This document shows, one piece after another, positions 8,203 through 17,603 of a stretch of DNA of 64,000 nt. The notes under the pieces were generated by a model that saw nothing but the letters and a program-made list of their open reading frames with translations, was not told where the DNA came from and made no database searches. Source of the DNA: Sphingomonadaceae bacterium OTU29LAMAA1. Lineage in GTDB: Bacteria > Pseudomonadota > Alphaproteobacteria > Sphingomonadales > Sphingomonadaceae. The stretch lies in contig CP099617.1 in the NCBI GenBank assembly GCA_024072375.1, positions 3,169,001-3,233,000 of the forward strand, written 5' to 3'. Numbering within the stretch: position 1 is the stretch's first letter; every line of letters begins with the position of its first letter. A program made the translations under genes and the position numbers.

Positions 8203-9405
8203 CTACCCCGCCAGCCCGGCGAGATAGGCCGGTATCTCGTCCGGATCGAACGCCCGTCCGTCGAAGAACCGGTCACTTCCCAGGATCAGCCGCCCCTGCG
8301 TCGCGCCCACTCCGGTCGCTTCCCCGATCGACCCTTCCATCTTCGAACTCGCGCCCGGCAGGGTCGCCGACGATCCCGCCAGCGCCGCCCGGTACAGGTC
8401 CGGCCGAAACACTCCTTCCGCCGCCTTCGCCTCCGCCGCGGAGAACGGCGTGCCGTCCCACCGCGTCATCTGCGAATAGAGCCACGCGGCCTGACTGCGC
8501 CACGGGAAGTTCGCCGCCTCCCGGTACTGGAACATGAAATCCGGAATGTGCAGCGCCTCCGCATCGCGCGTCAGCCGCACCCGGTCCGTAATCGCGCGCA
8601 GCACCGTCTCCGGCGGCGCATTGCAATATTCCGGACGCGACAGAATCGCCGCGCTGTCCTCCGCCGTGTCCGGCGCGACGAAATGTGCCGCGGCCCGGTG
8701 CAGCGCGCGGATCAGCGCCGCGACCTCCTCGCCCCGCTCCGCCACCGTATCGCTGCGCAGCGCCAGCACCTTCTCCACGCCCCGCCGCCAGATCTGCGCG
8801 GTGACCATCGCGATCCGCCCGACCCCGCGATCGACCGCGATGCTGTTCCACGGCTCGCCGACGCAGATGCCGTCGACCTCGCCCGCCGCCAGCGCATCGG
8901 CGGCGAAGGGCGGGCTGGTCACGACGATCTCGACGTCGCGATCGGGCTGGATACCCACCGCCGCCAGCCAATAGCGCAGCATGTAATTGTGGCTGGAATA
9001 GCGATGCACCACCCCGAACCGTAGCCGCGTTCCCGCCGCCGCCCGCTCCACCGCCACCGTCCGCAGCCGCGCGCCCAGCGCCACCGGATCCGCCAGCCCC
9101 CCGCCAAGCTCCACCGCCGCCGCCAGCGCCGTCGACAGCGTCACCGCATTCCCGTTCAGCCCCAGCACGAACGGCACGCTCAGCGACACCGCCGGCCGCC
9201 CCCGTCCCAGACTGGTCGCGATCGCCAGCGGCGCGATCAGGTGCGCGGCATCCGTATGCCCGTACAACAAGCGGTCGCGCACCGTCGCCCACGTCAGGTC
9301 GCGCACCAGCTCGATGCGCACGCCCTCGGCCGCGGCAAACCCCTGTTCGTGCGCCAGGATCGGCAGCGCGGCATCGACCAGCGGCAGGAAACCGATGCGG
9401 AACAT
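8203..9405 (-). CDS. nasS: Nitrate-sensing periplasmic-binding-protein-like regulator NasS
   Basis: A 400-residue protein of the NrtA/CmpA/NasS substrate-binding fold (FRIGFLPLVDAALPILAHEQGF at the N-terminus, then DAAHLIAPLAIATSLG and EVDGICVGEPWNSIAV). No signal peptide or lipobox is visible, which separates the cytoplasmic sensor NasS from ABC-transporter binding proteins. In known systems NasS holds NasT inactive until it binds nitrate or nitrite. The ATG at 9405 overlaps the nasT stop (TGATG) and has GGGAG seven bases upstream; a GTG one codon earlier is the alternative. The operon leader follows its stop. Confidence 0.9.
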   Translation of the reverse strand: MFRIGFLPLVDAALPILAHEQGFAAAEGVRIELVRDLTWATVRDRLLYGHTDAAHLIAPLAIATSLGRGRPAVSLSVPFVLGLNGNAVTLSTALAAAVELGGGLADPVALGARLRTVAVERAAAGTRLRFGVVHRYSSHNYMLRYWLAAVGIQPDRDVEIVVTSPPFAADALAAGEVDGICVGEPWNSIAVDRGVGRIAMVTAQIWRRGVEKVLALRSDTVAERGEEVAALIRALHRAAAHFVAPDTAEDSAAILSRPEYCNAPPETVLRAITDRVRLTRDAEALHIPDFMFQYREAANFPWRSQAAWLYSQMTRWDGTPFSAAEAKAAEGVFRPDLYRAALAGSSATLPGASSKMEGSIGEATGVGATQGRLILGSDRFFDGRAFDPDEIPAYLAGLAG

Positions 9406-9983
9406 CACAAATCTCCCATCAGCGCATCGCTGGTGACAATGGCGTCCGCGATCTCGGCGATCCGCCGGTTGGACTGCATCGCGTGACTGCGCAGCAGCGC
9501 ATAGGCCGCCGGCTCGTCCAGCCCGCGCCGCTTCATCAGGATCGCCTTCGCCCGGTCCACCGCCTGCCGGTCCGCCAGCGCGCTCTTCGCCTCCGCCAGT
9601 TCGGTCTGCAACCGCGCGAAGGCCTGAAACCGGCGGATGGCGAGGTCGAGCACCGGCTTGATCCGCTGCTTGGCGAGCCCGTCGACGATATAGGCGGAAA
9701 CGCCCGCATCGACCGCGGCCGCGGTGGATTCCGCGTCGCTCTGGTCGACGAACATCGCGATCGGCCGGGCCAGCGCGCGGCTCATCGCGAAATAATCCTC
9801 CAGCATGTCGCGACTGGGGTTTTCGAGGTTGACCAGCACCACCTCGGGCCGGGCCGCCTCGAGCTGCGCGAGCAGCGGGCCGGCGGGATCGATCAGCGCG
9901 AGATCGCCGAGCCCCGCCTCACGCAGGCCATCCGAGATGATGGCGGCACGGGTCGTGCTGGTATCGATGATCGCGATCCGCAT
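9405..9983 (-). CDS. nasT: ANTAR-domain antiterminator NasT
   Basis: A 192-residue protein with an N-terminal pseudo-receiver domain (MRIAIIDTSTTRAAII) and a C-terminal ANTAR three-helix RNA-binding domain (about residues 125-185, containing VDRAKAILMKRRGLDEPAAYALLRS). NasT-type proteins bind hairpins in leader RNAs and block terminator formation. The ATG at 9983 is preceded by GAGGTGTC. It is translationally coupled to nasS, and the terminator that it would act on lies about 1.4 kb downstream. Confidence 0.93.
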   Translation of the reverse strand: MRIAIIDTSTTRAAIISDGLREAGLGDLALIDPAGPLLAQLEAARPEVVLVNLENPSRDMLEDYFAMSRALARPIAMFVDQSDAESTAAAVDAGVSAYIVDGLAKQRIKPVLDLAIRRFQAFARLQTELAEAKSALADRQAVDRAKAILMKRRGLDEPAAYALLRSHAMQSNRRIAEIADAIVTSDALMGDL

Positions 9984-10038
9984 GACACCTCATATGCGCA
10001 GGTGCCGTCCGCTGCCAACCGCGCCGGCGATGCGCGTC

Positions 10039-10073
10039 CGGCAGCGCGGGCGTTTTCAGGCCCGTGCTGCCGG
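10039..10073. terminator. Hairpin between the STN-protein gene and nasT
   Basis: An inverted repeat with arms ccggcagcgcgggc and an almost exact complement (ggcccgtgctgccgg) around a loop rich in T. It lies 14 nt after the stop of the STN gene on the minus strand and about 55 nt before nasT. There is no T-tract, so it is either a Rho-aided or weak terminator or an RNA stabiliser that separates nasT from the gene upstream. Confidence 0.5.
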
Positions 10074-10086
10074 AACGTGCGGTGCC

Positions 10087-10422
10087 TTATCGGGCGACCG
10101 AAAAGCCGCCATGGATCGGCCTGGCCTTCAGCGGCGTGGTGCGCAACATGCGGACAAGTGCCTGTTCGGGGGTCAGATTGCCCTTGGCCAGACCGGTCCT
10201 CATCGTACGGGTCGGCCGGCCCTTCACCATGTCCGTATCGATCGAAACCGGGCAGCGGGTGACGCTGGTGAACTTTGCGATCGCCTTGTCCAGCCGCATC
10301 GGCGCGATGGCGACCCGGACGCGATCGTTCTGGCAATTGTAGAAGCTGGCATCCTGCGCGCTGGCAGCATGGGGCAGGGTAGCGGCGAAACCGAACATGA
10401 TCGGCAGCACGAACTTACGCAT
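10087..10422 (-). CDS. Small secreted STN-domain protein
   Basis: 111 residues with a signal peptide (MRKFVLPIMFGFAATLPHAASA, cleavage near 22). The remainder has the pattern of the secretin/TonB short N-terminal (STN) domain: IAPMRLDKAIAKFTSVTRCPVSID, then LTPEQALVRMLRTTPLKA and a final GGFSVAR. STN domains usually form the N-terminus of FecA-type receptors or secretins. Here the domain stands alone, so its partner is unknown. AGGA lies eight bases before the ATG. No receptor or FecIR pair adjoins it. Confidence 0.7.
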   Translation of the reverse strand: MRKFVLPIMFGFAATLPHAASAQDASFYNCQNDRVRVAIAPMRLDKAIAKFTSVTRCPVSIDTDMVKGRPTRTMRTGLAKGNLTPEQALVRMLRTTPLKARPIHGGFSVAR

Positions 10423-10486
10423 CAGATGATTCCTATGGCCGAAATGGCCCTTGTGCAGGTGCGACAGCAGGGATGAACAGGTGATG

Positions 10487-11800
10487 TCAACCCGACGTGT
10501 CCGTTCGCCGGTGCGCCCGTGTCCGCAGCTTCAGGAAGCCCAGCCCGCAAAGCATCCAGATGAGAAGCAGCGCATAGGGTCGCCAGTCCGCTTCCATCCC
10601 GACGAAGATCAGGACGGTGGCGCACCCCGCACCGGCGTAGCCCAGCGCGCGCATCGTCCGCCGGCCGAACTTGAACGCGGCCGCCTCGTACAGGTCGGGG
10701 TGGCGTTCGACGACGCGCGCGGCGGCAAGGCAGATGCTGCCGTATTTCAGCAGATTGGGGATGTTCACCGCCAGGAACAGGAAGGTCAGTTCCATCGGCA
10801 GCAGCAGGCCGACGCAGCCGAGCAGGAACACGGCGAACAGCGCCACATGCGGCGTCTGCCAGCGCGGATGAACCCGGCCGAGGGCGGAGGGCAGCATGCC
10901 GGACTGGCCCATGGCGTAGAGGCTGCGGCTGAACATCGCGAAGAGGGCATTGAGCGACTTGCCGATCGACAGCACCGCCGCCAGCACGATCAGCGGGGTC
11001 GCGGCAGGGCCCATGAAGCGTCTAGCGGCATCGAGGATCGGCGCCTCGCTGGCCCCCAGCGCGTCGCCACCGAGCACGCCCAGCGCGACGAAGCCCACCG
11101 CCAGATACAGCAAGGTCGCCGAACCGATCGACAGTGCGATCCCGAGCGGGATCGTCCGGCGGCTGTCCGCGACCTCCGATCCTGCCTCGGTCGCGGCCTC
11201 GATCCCGAAGAACAGGCCCATCAGCAAGGGAGTCGCGGCGATCATGCCGTGGACGCCGTGCGGGAAGACGGGTCGCAACCGTGCCGTGTCGACCGCCGTC
11301 GCGCCGCCCCAGACGACGAAGACGGCGAACAGGATCAGCATGCCGACGAGCAGGACCTTCTGCACCCGCGTGGCGATATGGACGCCGAACAGGTTCGCGA
11401 GGAGCGCGAGCAGCAGCACCGCGAGCATCGTCGGCTTCGTCGGCAGCGGCACCAGCATCGCGGCGTATTTGACGAGCACCAGCGCGAGGACGACGATCGC
11501 GCCGACGTTGGCGACGATGCGTGCCCAGCCGATATGGAAGCCCCAGGCGGGATGGAGGAAGCGCGCCGGCCAGACGAACGATGCGCCCGACACCGGATAC
11601 GCCGAACCGAGGAACGCGTAGCTGACCGCGATCAGATACATCGGCAGCGCGGCGAGCAATGCCGACAGCAGCATCGCCGGACCCGCGATCCGGGCGGCGG
11701 GCGCGATCGCCGAAAAGATCGACACGCCGACCGCGGTGCCGAGCCCGAGCGCGACGACGCCCCACAGGTCGATTCCCCTCGCAAGCTTCGCGTCGGTCAA
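10487..11800 (-). CDS. APC-family amino acid permease
   Basis: 437 residues with about 12 hydrophobic helices. The first helix carries the APC signature (GVVALGLGTAVGVSIFSAIAPAARIAGPAM), and GLFFGIEAATEAGSEVADSRRTIP matches the conserved loop region of amino acid-polyamine-organocation transporters. It probably imports amino acids or a small amine released by the neighbouring peptidases; the substrate cannot be told. The start is TTG at 11800, overlapping the S10 peptidase stop as TTGA, which implies coupled translation. A C-terminal tail rich in Arg/Thr follows the last helix. Confidence 0.85.
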   Translation of the reverse strand: MTDAKLARGIDLWGVVALGLGTAVGVSIFSAIAPAARIAGPAMLLSALLAALPMYLIAVSYAFLGSAYPVSGASFVWPARFLHPAWGFHIGWARIVANVGAIVVLALVLVKYAAMLVPLPTKPTMLAVLLLALLANLFGVHIATRVQKVLLVGMLILFAVFVVWGGATAVDTARLRPVFPHGVHGMIAATPLLMGLFFGIEAATEAGSEVADSRRTIPLGIALSIGSATLLYLAVGFVALGVLGGDALGASEAPILDAARRFMGPAATPLIVLAAVLSIGKSLNALFAMFSRSLYAMGQSGMLPSALGRVHPRWQTPHVALFAVFLLGCVGLLLPMELTFLFLAVNIPNLLKYGSICLAAARVVERHPDLYEAAAFKFGRRTMRALGYAGAGCATVLIFVGMEADWRPYALLLIWMLCGLGFLKLRTRAHRRTDTSG

Positions 11801-13260
11801 TGCGCGGCTCCGGCGGCAAGGAACGCGCGCAGGTCGCGCATCAGCAGCCGCCAGCTCGCGTCGTCCGAATAGGCGACATGGCCGGCGGGGTAGCGCGCGT
11901 TGTGGTAGCGATCCGGCGTCAATGTGCTTTGCGCGAACAGGTAATCCGCCGCACCGACGGTGGTGGTGAGATCGTAGAGACCGGTGCCGACGAACAGCCG
12001 CAGGCCGGGCGTGGCGGTCATCGCCTGTTCCAGCCGGGCCATGAACGGCCAGTCGTTGAACGGCGAATCGCCCGACCCGTAGCGCCAGTCGTCACCGCCG
12101 CGCACGATCACGCGGTAGCCGGCGGCATCGGCGACGCCGATTCGCGTCAGCTGGCCGATCACCGCCTTGCCGTAGCGATCGGATACCGCGGAAAAGGCAT
12201 CGGCACCGACGGTATCGCCGGCATCGGCGGCCCGCGCTGCGACGTAGCGGGCATCGTAGCGGCCCAGCACCGTCCCTTGCGCACGGAGCAGTTCGACGCG
12301 AAACTGCTCCTTCGAGATGCGCAGGTCGTGGGCGAGGTAATAGGTGCGGGGAATGCCGGTGAGCGCTTCCAGCTTCGTCGCGACCGCATCGCGGCTGGCG
12401 GCATCGAGCGCACGGCCGCGGAACAGCGCGGCGAGATAGGGTTCGGCATAGGCCGACGCCTCGCGTGCGCTGTCCTGCGGCGTGCACGGCGCGGGGCGGA
12501 TGTGGTGATAGCAGGCGATGGCGGCCAGCGTCGGCAGCGACACCGGATAGGTGACGACATTGTCCGGCCGCTGCGATGTCTCGATCATGTTGAGCGCCTG
12601 CCCGAGCAACAGGACGCCGCGCAGAGTCAGCGCCGGATCCTGTTCGCGCAGGGCATCGACCATCGCGGCGGCGCGGATCGTGCCGTAGCTTTCGCCGAGG
12701 ATGTAGATCGGCGCACGGTCGCGGCGATGCGCGGCGAGCCAGCCGCGGGCGAGTTGCGCCACCGCGTCCGCATCGCCCTTTACCGAACGATAGAAGGCGG
12801 TGTCGGCGTCGGCGGACAGCACGGAAAATCCGGTGCCGGGCGGATCGAGGAAGACGAGATCGGCGACGTCGAGCAACGTGTCGGGATTGGCGGTGACATC
12901 GACGGCGGCGGGCAGGGGAGCGGCCGGGTCCTGCGGAACGTGCGCGCGATAGGGGCCGAGCGCGCCCATCTGGAGGTAGGCGGAGGCCGCGCCGGGCCCG
13001 CCGTTGAAGACGAACAGGACCGGACGATCCGCACCGGCGGCGCGGCTGTACGAGATATAGCCGCCGGTCGCGTCCGGCCTGCCGGGTTTGCTGGCGACCG
13101 GAACCAGTCCGACTTCGGCGGTATAGGCGAACCGCTGCCCGTGGATGACGGCGATCTGTTCGCTGCGCGCCTTGATCGTCGGGGCCGGGGGTGAACCCTG
13201 GGCCGCAGCAATGGCCCCGGCGATCAGCATCGCCAATCCCAGCGCCGCCCGGACGATCAT
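11797..13260 (-). CDS. S10 family serine carboxypeptidase (first of three)
   Basis: A 487-residue secreted peptidase. A signal peptide (MIVRAALGLAMLIAGAIAAA) leads into an alpha/beta-hydrolase of the S10 family: the oxyanion strand VLFVFNGGPGAASA (residues 81-94), FLDPPGTGFS, the nucleophile in GESYGT (Ser191), and later Asp (GLYDLTT) and His (AGHVAYSDD) regions. It removes C-terminal residues from peptides in the periplasm or outside the cell. The ATG at 13260 follows an AAGG site and leaves 1 nt after the aminotransferase stop; an ATG at 13281 would overlap that gene. It is downstream of the aminotransferase and upstream of the permease in one operon. Confidence 0.9.
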   Translation of the reverse strand: MIVRAALGLAMLIAGAIAAAQGSPPAPTIKARSEQIAVIHGQRFAYTAEVGLVPVASKPGRPDATGGYISYSRAAGADRPVLFVFNGGPGAASAYLQMGALGPYRAHVPQDPAAPLPAAVDVTANPDTLLDVADLVFLDPPGTGFSVLSADADTAFYRSVKGDADAVAQLARGWLAAHRRDRAPIYILGESYGTIRAAAMVDALREQDPALTLRGVLLLGQALNMIETSQRPDNVVTYPVSLPTLAAIACYHHIRPAPCTPQDSAREASAYAEPYLAALFRGRALDAASRDAVATKLEALTGIPRTYYLAHDLRISKEQFRVELLRAQGTVLGRYDARYVAARAADAGDTVGADAFSAVSDRYGKAVIGQLTRIGVADAAGYRVIVRGGDDWRYGSGDSPFNDWPFMARLEQAMTATPGLRLFVGTGLYDLTTTVGAADYLFAQSTLTPDRYHNARYPAGHVAYSDDASWRLLMRDLRAFLAAGAAH

Positions 13261-13261
13261 C

Positions 13262-14449
13262 CTATGCCTTCCCCCCGTCATGCCGATCGCGGTAGCGGAT
13301 CAGGCCATCGGTCAGCGCCTGCAAGCCGTAATCGACATCCGCGGGCGCCCGCGCGAAGCCGATGCGGATATGGCCGGGCGCCCCGAAATACTCGCCCGGC
13401 GCGACGATGACGCCGCAGCGATCGGCCAGCCATTCGGAAAAATGTACGGTATCGTCGATCCCGACCAGTCGTGGAAAGGCGATGCAGCCGAACGGCGGCA
13501 GCGTGCCGGCGACCAGCCCCCGCTCGCGCCAATGCGCGTGATAGGAGGCCATGATCGGTCGGGCGCGGCGCATGATGTCGGCTCGATACGCCTCGAATAT
13601 CCCGGGATGTTCGAGCACCAGGGCGGCGACGGCGTGCGACAGGTTCGAAACGCCGAAGTCGATCTCCTCGGCGAGCGCGCGGATCCTGGCGATCGGGCCG
13701 TCCGCCGCGACGATCCAGCCACAGCGCAGCGTACTCAGCCCGTGCGACTTGGTCAGGCTGCTGATGCTGATGAACGCGGGCGACGATTGCACCGCGGGCG
13801 GCGGGCGGAGCGACGCGTCGACGTAATCGCCATACACTTCGTCGGCGATGACGTGGATGCCGCGCGCCTGCGCCAATGCGCCGATCGCCGCCAGCGTGTC
13901 GGCGGACAGCGCCATGCCGGATGGATTGTGCAGGTTGGACAGGACGATCAGCCGCGTGCGCGGGGTGATCGCGGCGGCCAGCGCCTCCACGTCGATCGTG
14001 AAATCGTCGCCCCGACGCTGAAAGAAATCGACGCCATAGCCATAGGTTTCGGCGATCTTGTGGAACAGGTCGAATCCCGGATTTTCCACCAGCATGCGGT
14101 CGCCGGGTTCCAGCATCGCGCGATAGACCAGCGACAGCGCACCGGTCGCACCGGTGGTGCAGACGATCCGCTCCGCCGGCACCGCATAATGCCGCGCGAG
14201 CTGTGCGACGACATAGGGATTACCGCTGGTGAAGGCGCTGGTGTAGCGCGAGGTGATCGTCTCGCCGAACCCCTCCACCACGATCCGGCGCAGATGCTCG
14301 ACGGGTTCGGGGACCGAGCTGTCGAACAGGCCGACCAGCAGCTTGCGTTCGGAGCGGACGGCACGGATCACCCGGCGGATCCAGGCCGAATAGCTTTCGG
14401 TCATCGCCGCAGCGGCAGGGGCAGGGTCGGGGGTATCCGGCCGGGTCAT
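13262..14449 (-). CDS. PLP-dependent class I/II aminotransferase
   Basis: About 395 residues of fold-type I aminotransferase. Visible elements are TSGNPYVVAQLARHY, CTTGATGALSLVYRAML (phosphate/ring binding), LSNLHNPSGM (substrate Asn), VIADEVYGDYVD (Asp and Tyr contacting PLP), SISSLTKSHGLSTLRCGW (Schiff-base Lys) and a C-terminal Arg in HIRIGFARA. It is cytoplasmic and probably deaminates amino acids brought in by the adjacent permease. The ATG at 14449 (MTRPDTPD) is chosen because longer starts would run through the receptor's terminator hairpin; 14476 and 14402 are alternatives. Confidence 0.85.
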   Translation of the reverse strand: MTRPDTPDPAPAAAAMTESYSAWIRRVIRAVRSERKLLVGLFDSSVPEPVEHLRRIVVEGFGETITSRYTSAFTSGNPYVVAQLARHYAVPAERIVCTTGATGALSLVYRAMLEPGDRMLVENPGFDLFHKIAETYGYGVDFFQRRGDDFTIDVEALAAAITPRTRLIVLSNLHNPSGMALSADTLAAIGALAQARGIHVIADEVYGDYVDASLRPPPAVQSSPAFISISSLTKSHGLSTLRCGWIVAADGPIARIRALAEEIDFGVSNLSHAVAALVLEHPGIFEAYRADIMRRARPIMASYHAHWRERGLVAGTLPPFGCIAFPRLVGIDDTVHFSEWLADRCGVIVAPGEYFGAPGHIRIGFARAPADVDYGLQALTDGLIRYRDRHDGGKA

Positions 14450-14493
14450 CGTGAGGGGTCCGTATCCGCTCGTCATGAGGCGCGATGGGCGGG

Positions 14494-14517
14494 TCGCCCG
14501 GCGCTGCGGCCGGGCGA
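14494..14517. terminator. Hairpin after the TonB receptor gene
   Basis: A perfect 9-bp inverted repeat (tcgcccggc at 14494-14502, its complement at 14509-14517) with a 6-nt loop, starting 5 nt after the receptor stop on the minus strand and before the aminotransferase start. There is no T-run, so it probably only attenuates receptor-to-aminotransferase readthrough. Confidence 0.5.
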
Positions 14518-14522
14518 TACCG

Positions 14523-17500
14523 TCACTGCAATTTGATCCGCGCACCGGCGTAGAAGCGCCGGCCGACGATATCGCCATAGGCGATCTGCGGATAGGACGG
14601 GTCCTTGTCGGTCAGGTTGTCGACGCCGAGGCGCAGCGCGACGCTGCCGAGATCGACCTGCGCCGACACGTCGTGGACGATGTTGCGGGCAAGGACGGGA
14701 TTGGGCGTGGTTTCGATCGACACGTTCGATCCCGCCGCGGTCCGGTCGCGATATTGCAGCTGATAGGTCAGGCGCAGCGGCCCCTTGCTATAGGCGGCGT
14801 TGAACCGCCCGACCCAGGTCGGCGACAGATAGGTGCCGTCGCTGCGCACGAAGGTGGTGCCGGTGACCGAGGTGGTCAGCAGCGTGTTGTGCGTCGCCGA
14901 CGCGGTCAGTTGCAGGCGGCCGAGATCGCTGGTGCGCAAGAGGTCGCCGATCGCGAACTGGTAATCGACCATGTAGTTTTCACCGCGATAGCGGATGACA
15001 CCGGCGTTGAAGGTGGTGGTGGTGCCCGTCGCGATGGTGCCGCCGGGGCTGAGCCCGTCGCTGGTGGCGATGCGGGTGAAGGCGCTGCACACGCCCGCCG
15101 CCGGATTGGGATCGTCATAGCAGGCGGCGGTGAAATCCTGCGTCGTGAAGGCGGACAGGCCGTCCTTCAGGTCGATCTCGATCCGGTCGGCGCTGATCGT
15201 CAGGCCGGGGATCATCCGCGGCTGGAGCAGGATGCCATAGGTCCAGGTGTTCGAGATTTCGTTGCGCAGCGCCGGATTGCCGCCGGTGGTCACCGTGGCG
15301 CGGGCGAAATTCTCGGACGGGTTCTGGAAGCGGGCGAGGCGGGCGGCGGCGCTCAAACCCCGGCCGGTGCCGTCGGCATCGACGCCATAGCCCGGATTGG
15401 CGGTGAACAGCGCAAGGCAGCTGGCGCGGCGCTGGGCGGGGTTGGGGCCGCCGGTGATGCGATCGGCGTCGCAGGGATCGAATCCCGTCGAGTCGAGGCC
15501 GCTGGCCGAGGGTGCGAGCAATTGCGTCAGCGTCGGCGCGCGGAAGTTGCGGCTGCGCGATCCGCGCAGCGTCACGCCGCGAACGACTTCCCAGCGCAGC
15601 CCGAGATCCCAGACGTTCTCATGCCCGGCATAGCTGTTGTCGACGTAGCGGAACGCGCCCTTCGCCTCGAGCAGGCGGACCAGCGGCAACTGGAAGTCCT
15701 TGCCGATCAGCGGGACGATCAGCTCGGCCGACATCTCGTCGGTGTTGTAGCCGCCGGACTGGCCGACCTGACGCACCCCCGTGCCGAAGCTGCCGAGCCG
15801 GTTGGCGGCGAGCGGGTCGAAGCGGGCGCGTTCGTCGCGGTGTTCGTAGGCGATGCTGAAGTCGGCATTGCCGGTCGGCAGTGTGGCGAGCGTGCCGCCG
15901 AGCGTGGCGAGCAGGTCCGCCTGTTCGTTGGTCCAGTCGGTGCCGGCGCGGGTGCTGACGTAATTGCGCGCCGCGGCGCTGACGTTGCCGTCGCCGAACG
16001 GGTTGATCGGTGCGCAGGCGGCATCGTTGTTCGACGGATTGGCGTCGGCATTGATCGCGCAGACGATCTGGCCACCGCTCGACACCGCGTTGATCGCGTT
16101 CTGGAAACGGCTGTTGACCACCTGCCAGCTCCGCTGCGCACCCTCGACACGCGCATAGCTGCCGGCGAGCGACCAGTAGAAGTTGCGGGCACCGACGTCG
16201 AAGTCGCCCTCCAGCGCCAATGCCGCGCGATACGTGTCCGTTCGCGTCGTCTGGTCGTTCGCCGGCGTCAGGTCGTAAAAATACTTGGACAGGTACAGCG
16301 GCGCGCCGCCGGCGAACGCCGGGTTGGCGGCGCCGAGCAGGGTGCGCGCCTGCGTCGACAGATAGGGGTTGGCGTTGGTGAAGACGACCGGACCGTTATA
16401 CGCGCCGGCATTGAGCGTGGTATAGCTGTTGCCCTGCGGGATTTCCGTCCCGATGGTGCGGGCGTAGAGCAATTCGGTCGAAATGGAGATGCGATCGGTC
16501 AGGTCGTAATGGCCGACCAGATTGGCGGTGTAGCGCTCCACGCCGGTGCGCAGGCCCGCGAGCGCCTGATATTTGAAGCCGTCGCCGCCCGCGGCGAAGG
16601 GAATGCCCTGCAAGACGCCGGTGTTGTACGGGATGACGCTGCCGTCCGGCGAGAATTGCAGCGCGTTGCCGCCGCTGCGCGCCAGAAACTGGCTGACCGG
16701 CGCGGCGCGCGTGAAGATCACGCCGTTGCTGTTGAATGGCCAGAAGGCGGCGTTGAAGATTTCCTTCACCGCCGGGATGCCGTCCGCGGGACCGGTGTCC
16801 GCGGTGTTGCTGACGGTCAGCCGGCCGAGGTTGGAAAGCGGGCGGGCACCGAACAGCAGCGTCGGCGACTTCGAATAGCCGAGGTCGATCGCGACATTGC
16901 CGCGACCGCCGCCGAAGTTGACGCCGGCGGTGGCACGCAGGCTGTGCGTGGCATAATCGCCGCGGCTGGAAATGCCGTTCTGTGCATCGAGTTCGAGGCC
17001 CGAAAAGTCTTTCTTGACGATATAGTTGACGACGCCGGCGATGGCATCCGATCCATACACCGCCGCGCCGCCGCCCTGATAGACTTCGACCCGGTCGAGC
17101 AATCCGAGCGGGATGATGTTCGCATCGACGAAGGCATTGCCGACGCCATCCGCCGAGCCGATGCCCGATCCGGTGGTGACCATGCGGCGGCCGTTGAACA
17201 ATGTCAGCGTGCGGCCCGGCCCGAGGTTGAACAGGTTGGGCGCCTGATAGCCCGGACCGCTGGCGTTGCCGCTGCCGTCCGCCTGGTTGAGGACCGGCGC
17301 GTTCGAGGGCAGGTTGTTGAGCGCATCGGCGGCGGTGATGAAGCCGCGATCGGTAATCGTCTGCGTGGTGATCTCCGCGACCGGAGCGGCATTGTCGAGG
17401 CCGGCGCGGCGGATTCGCGATCCGGTGACGACGATGGCGTCGTCGGCGTCGGGGGCGGCATCGGCACTGGTCGCGATCGATTGGTCGGCGGGTGCTTGCT

Positions 17501-17603
17501 GGGCGGCGGCTTGCTGGGCGAAGGCCGGCGTCGCGACCAGTGCGGCGAGAACCGCCGTCGATGCCATCAGTCCCCGGATCATCCCGTTATGTGCGTGCTG
17601 CAT
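14523..17603 (-). CDS. TonB-dependent receptor of the peptide island
   Basis: A 1026-residue outer-membrane receptor. The signal peptide ends at TPAFAQ (about residue 29). A Gln/Ala-rich linker leads to the TonB box/plug start (DDAIVVTGSRIRRAG), the plug (DALNNLPSNAPVLNQ, LFNGRRMV, VDRVEVYQGGGAAVYGSDAIAGVVNYIVKK) and a long 22-strand barrel ending in RRFYAGARIKLQ. The plug is of the type seen in large Sphingomonas/Xanthomonas receptors taking up peptides or glycans. With S10 peptidases on both sides I infer uptake of peptides. AAGGGGG precedes the ATG at 17603. Confidence 0.93.
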   Translation of the reverse strand: MQHAHNGMIRGLMASTAVLAALVATPAFAQQAAAQQAPADQSIATSADAAPDADDAIVVTGSRIRRAGLDNAAPVAEITTQTITDRGFITAADALNNLPSNAPVLNQADGSGNASGPGYQAPNLFNLGPGRTLTLFNGRRMVTTGSGIGSADGVGNAFVDANIIPLGLLDRVEVYQGGGAAVYGSDAIAGVVNYIVKKDFSGLELDAQNGISSRGDYATHSLRATAGVNFGGGRGNVAIDLGYSKSPTLLFGARPLSNLGRLTVSNTADTGPADGIPAVKEIFNAAFWPFNSNGVIFTRAAPVSQFLARSGGNALQFSPDGSVIPYNTGVLQGIPFAAGGDGFKYQALAGLRTGVERYTANLVGHYDLTDRISISTELLYARTIGTEIPQGNSYTTLNAGAYNGPVVFTNANPYLSTQARTLLGAANPAFAGGAPLYLSKYFYDLTPANDQTTRTDTYRAALALEGDFDVGARNFYWSLAGSYARVEGAQRSWQVVNSRFQNAINAVSSGGQIVCAINADANPSNNDAACAPINPFGDGNVSAAARNYVSTRAGTDWTNEQADLLATLGGTLATLPTGNADFSIAYEHRDERARFDPLAANRLGSFGTGVRQVGQSGGYNTDEMSAELIVPLIGKDFQLPLVRLLEAKGAFRYVDNSYAGHENVWDLGLRWEVVRGVTLRGSRSRNFRAPTLTQLLAPSASGLDSTGFDPCDADRITGGPNPAQRRASCLALFTANPGYGVDADGTGRGLSAAARLARFQNPSENFARATVTTGGNPALRNEISNTWTYGILLQPRMIPGLTISADRIEIDLKDGLSAFTTQDFTAACYDDPNPAAGVCSAFTRIATSDGLSPGGTIATGTTTTFNAGVIRYRGENYMVDYQFAIGDLLRTSDLGRLQLTASATHNTLLTTSVTGTTFVRSDGTYLSPTWVGRFNAAYSKGPLRLTYQLQYRDRTAAGSNVSIETTPNPVLARNIVHDVSAQVDLGSVALRLGVDNLTDKDPSYPQIAYGDIVGRRFYAGARIKLQ

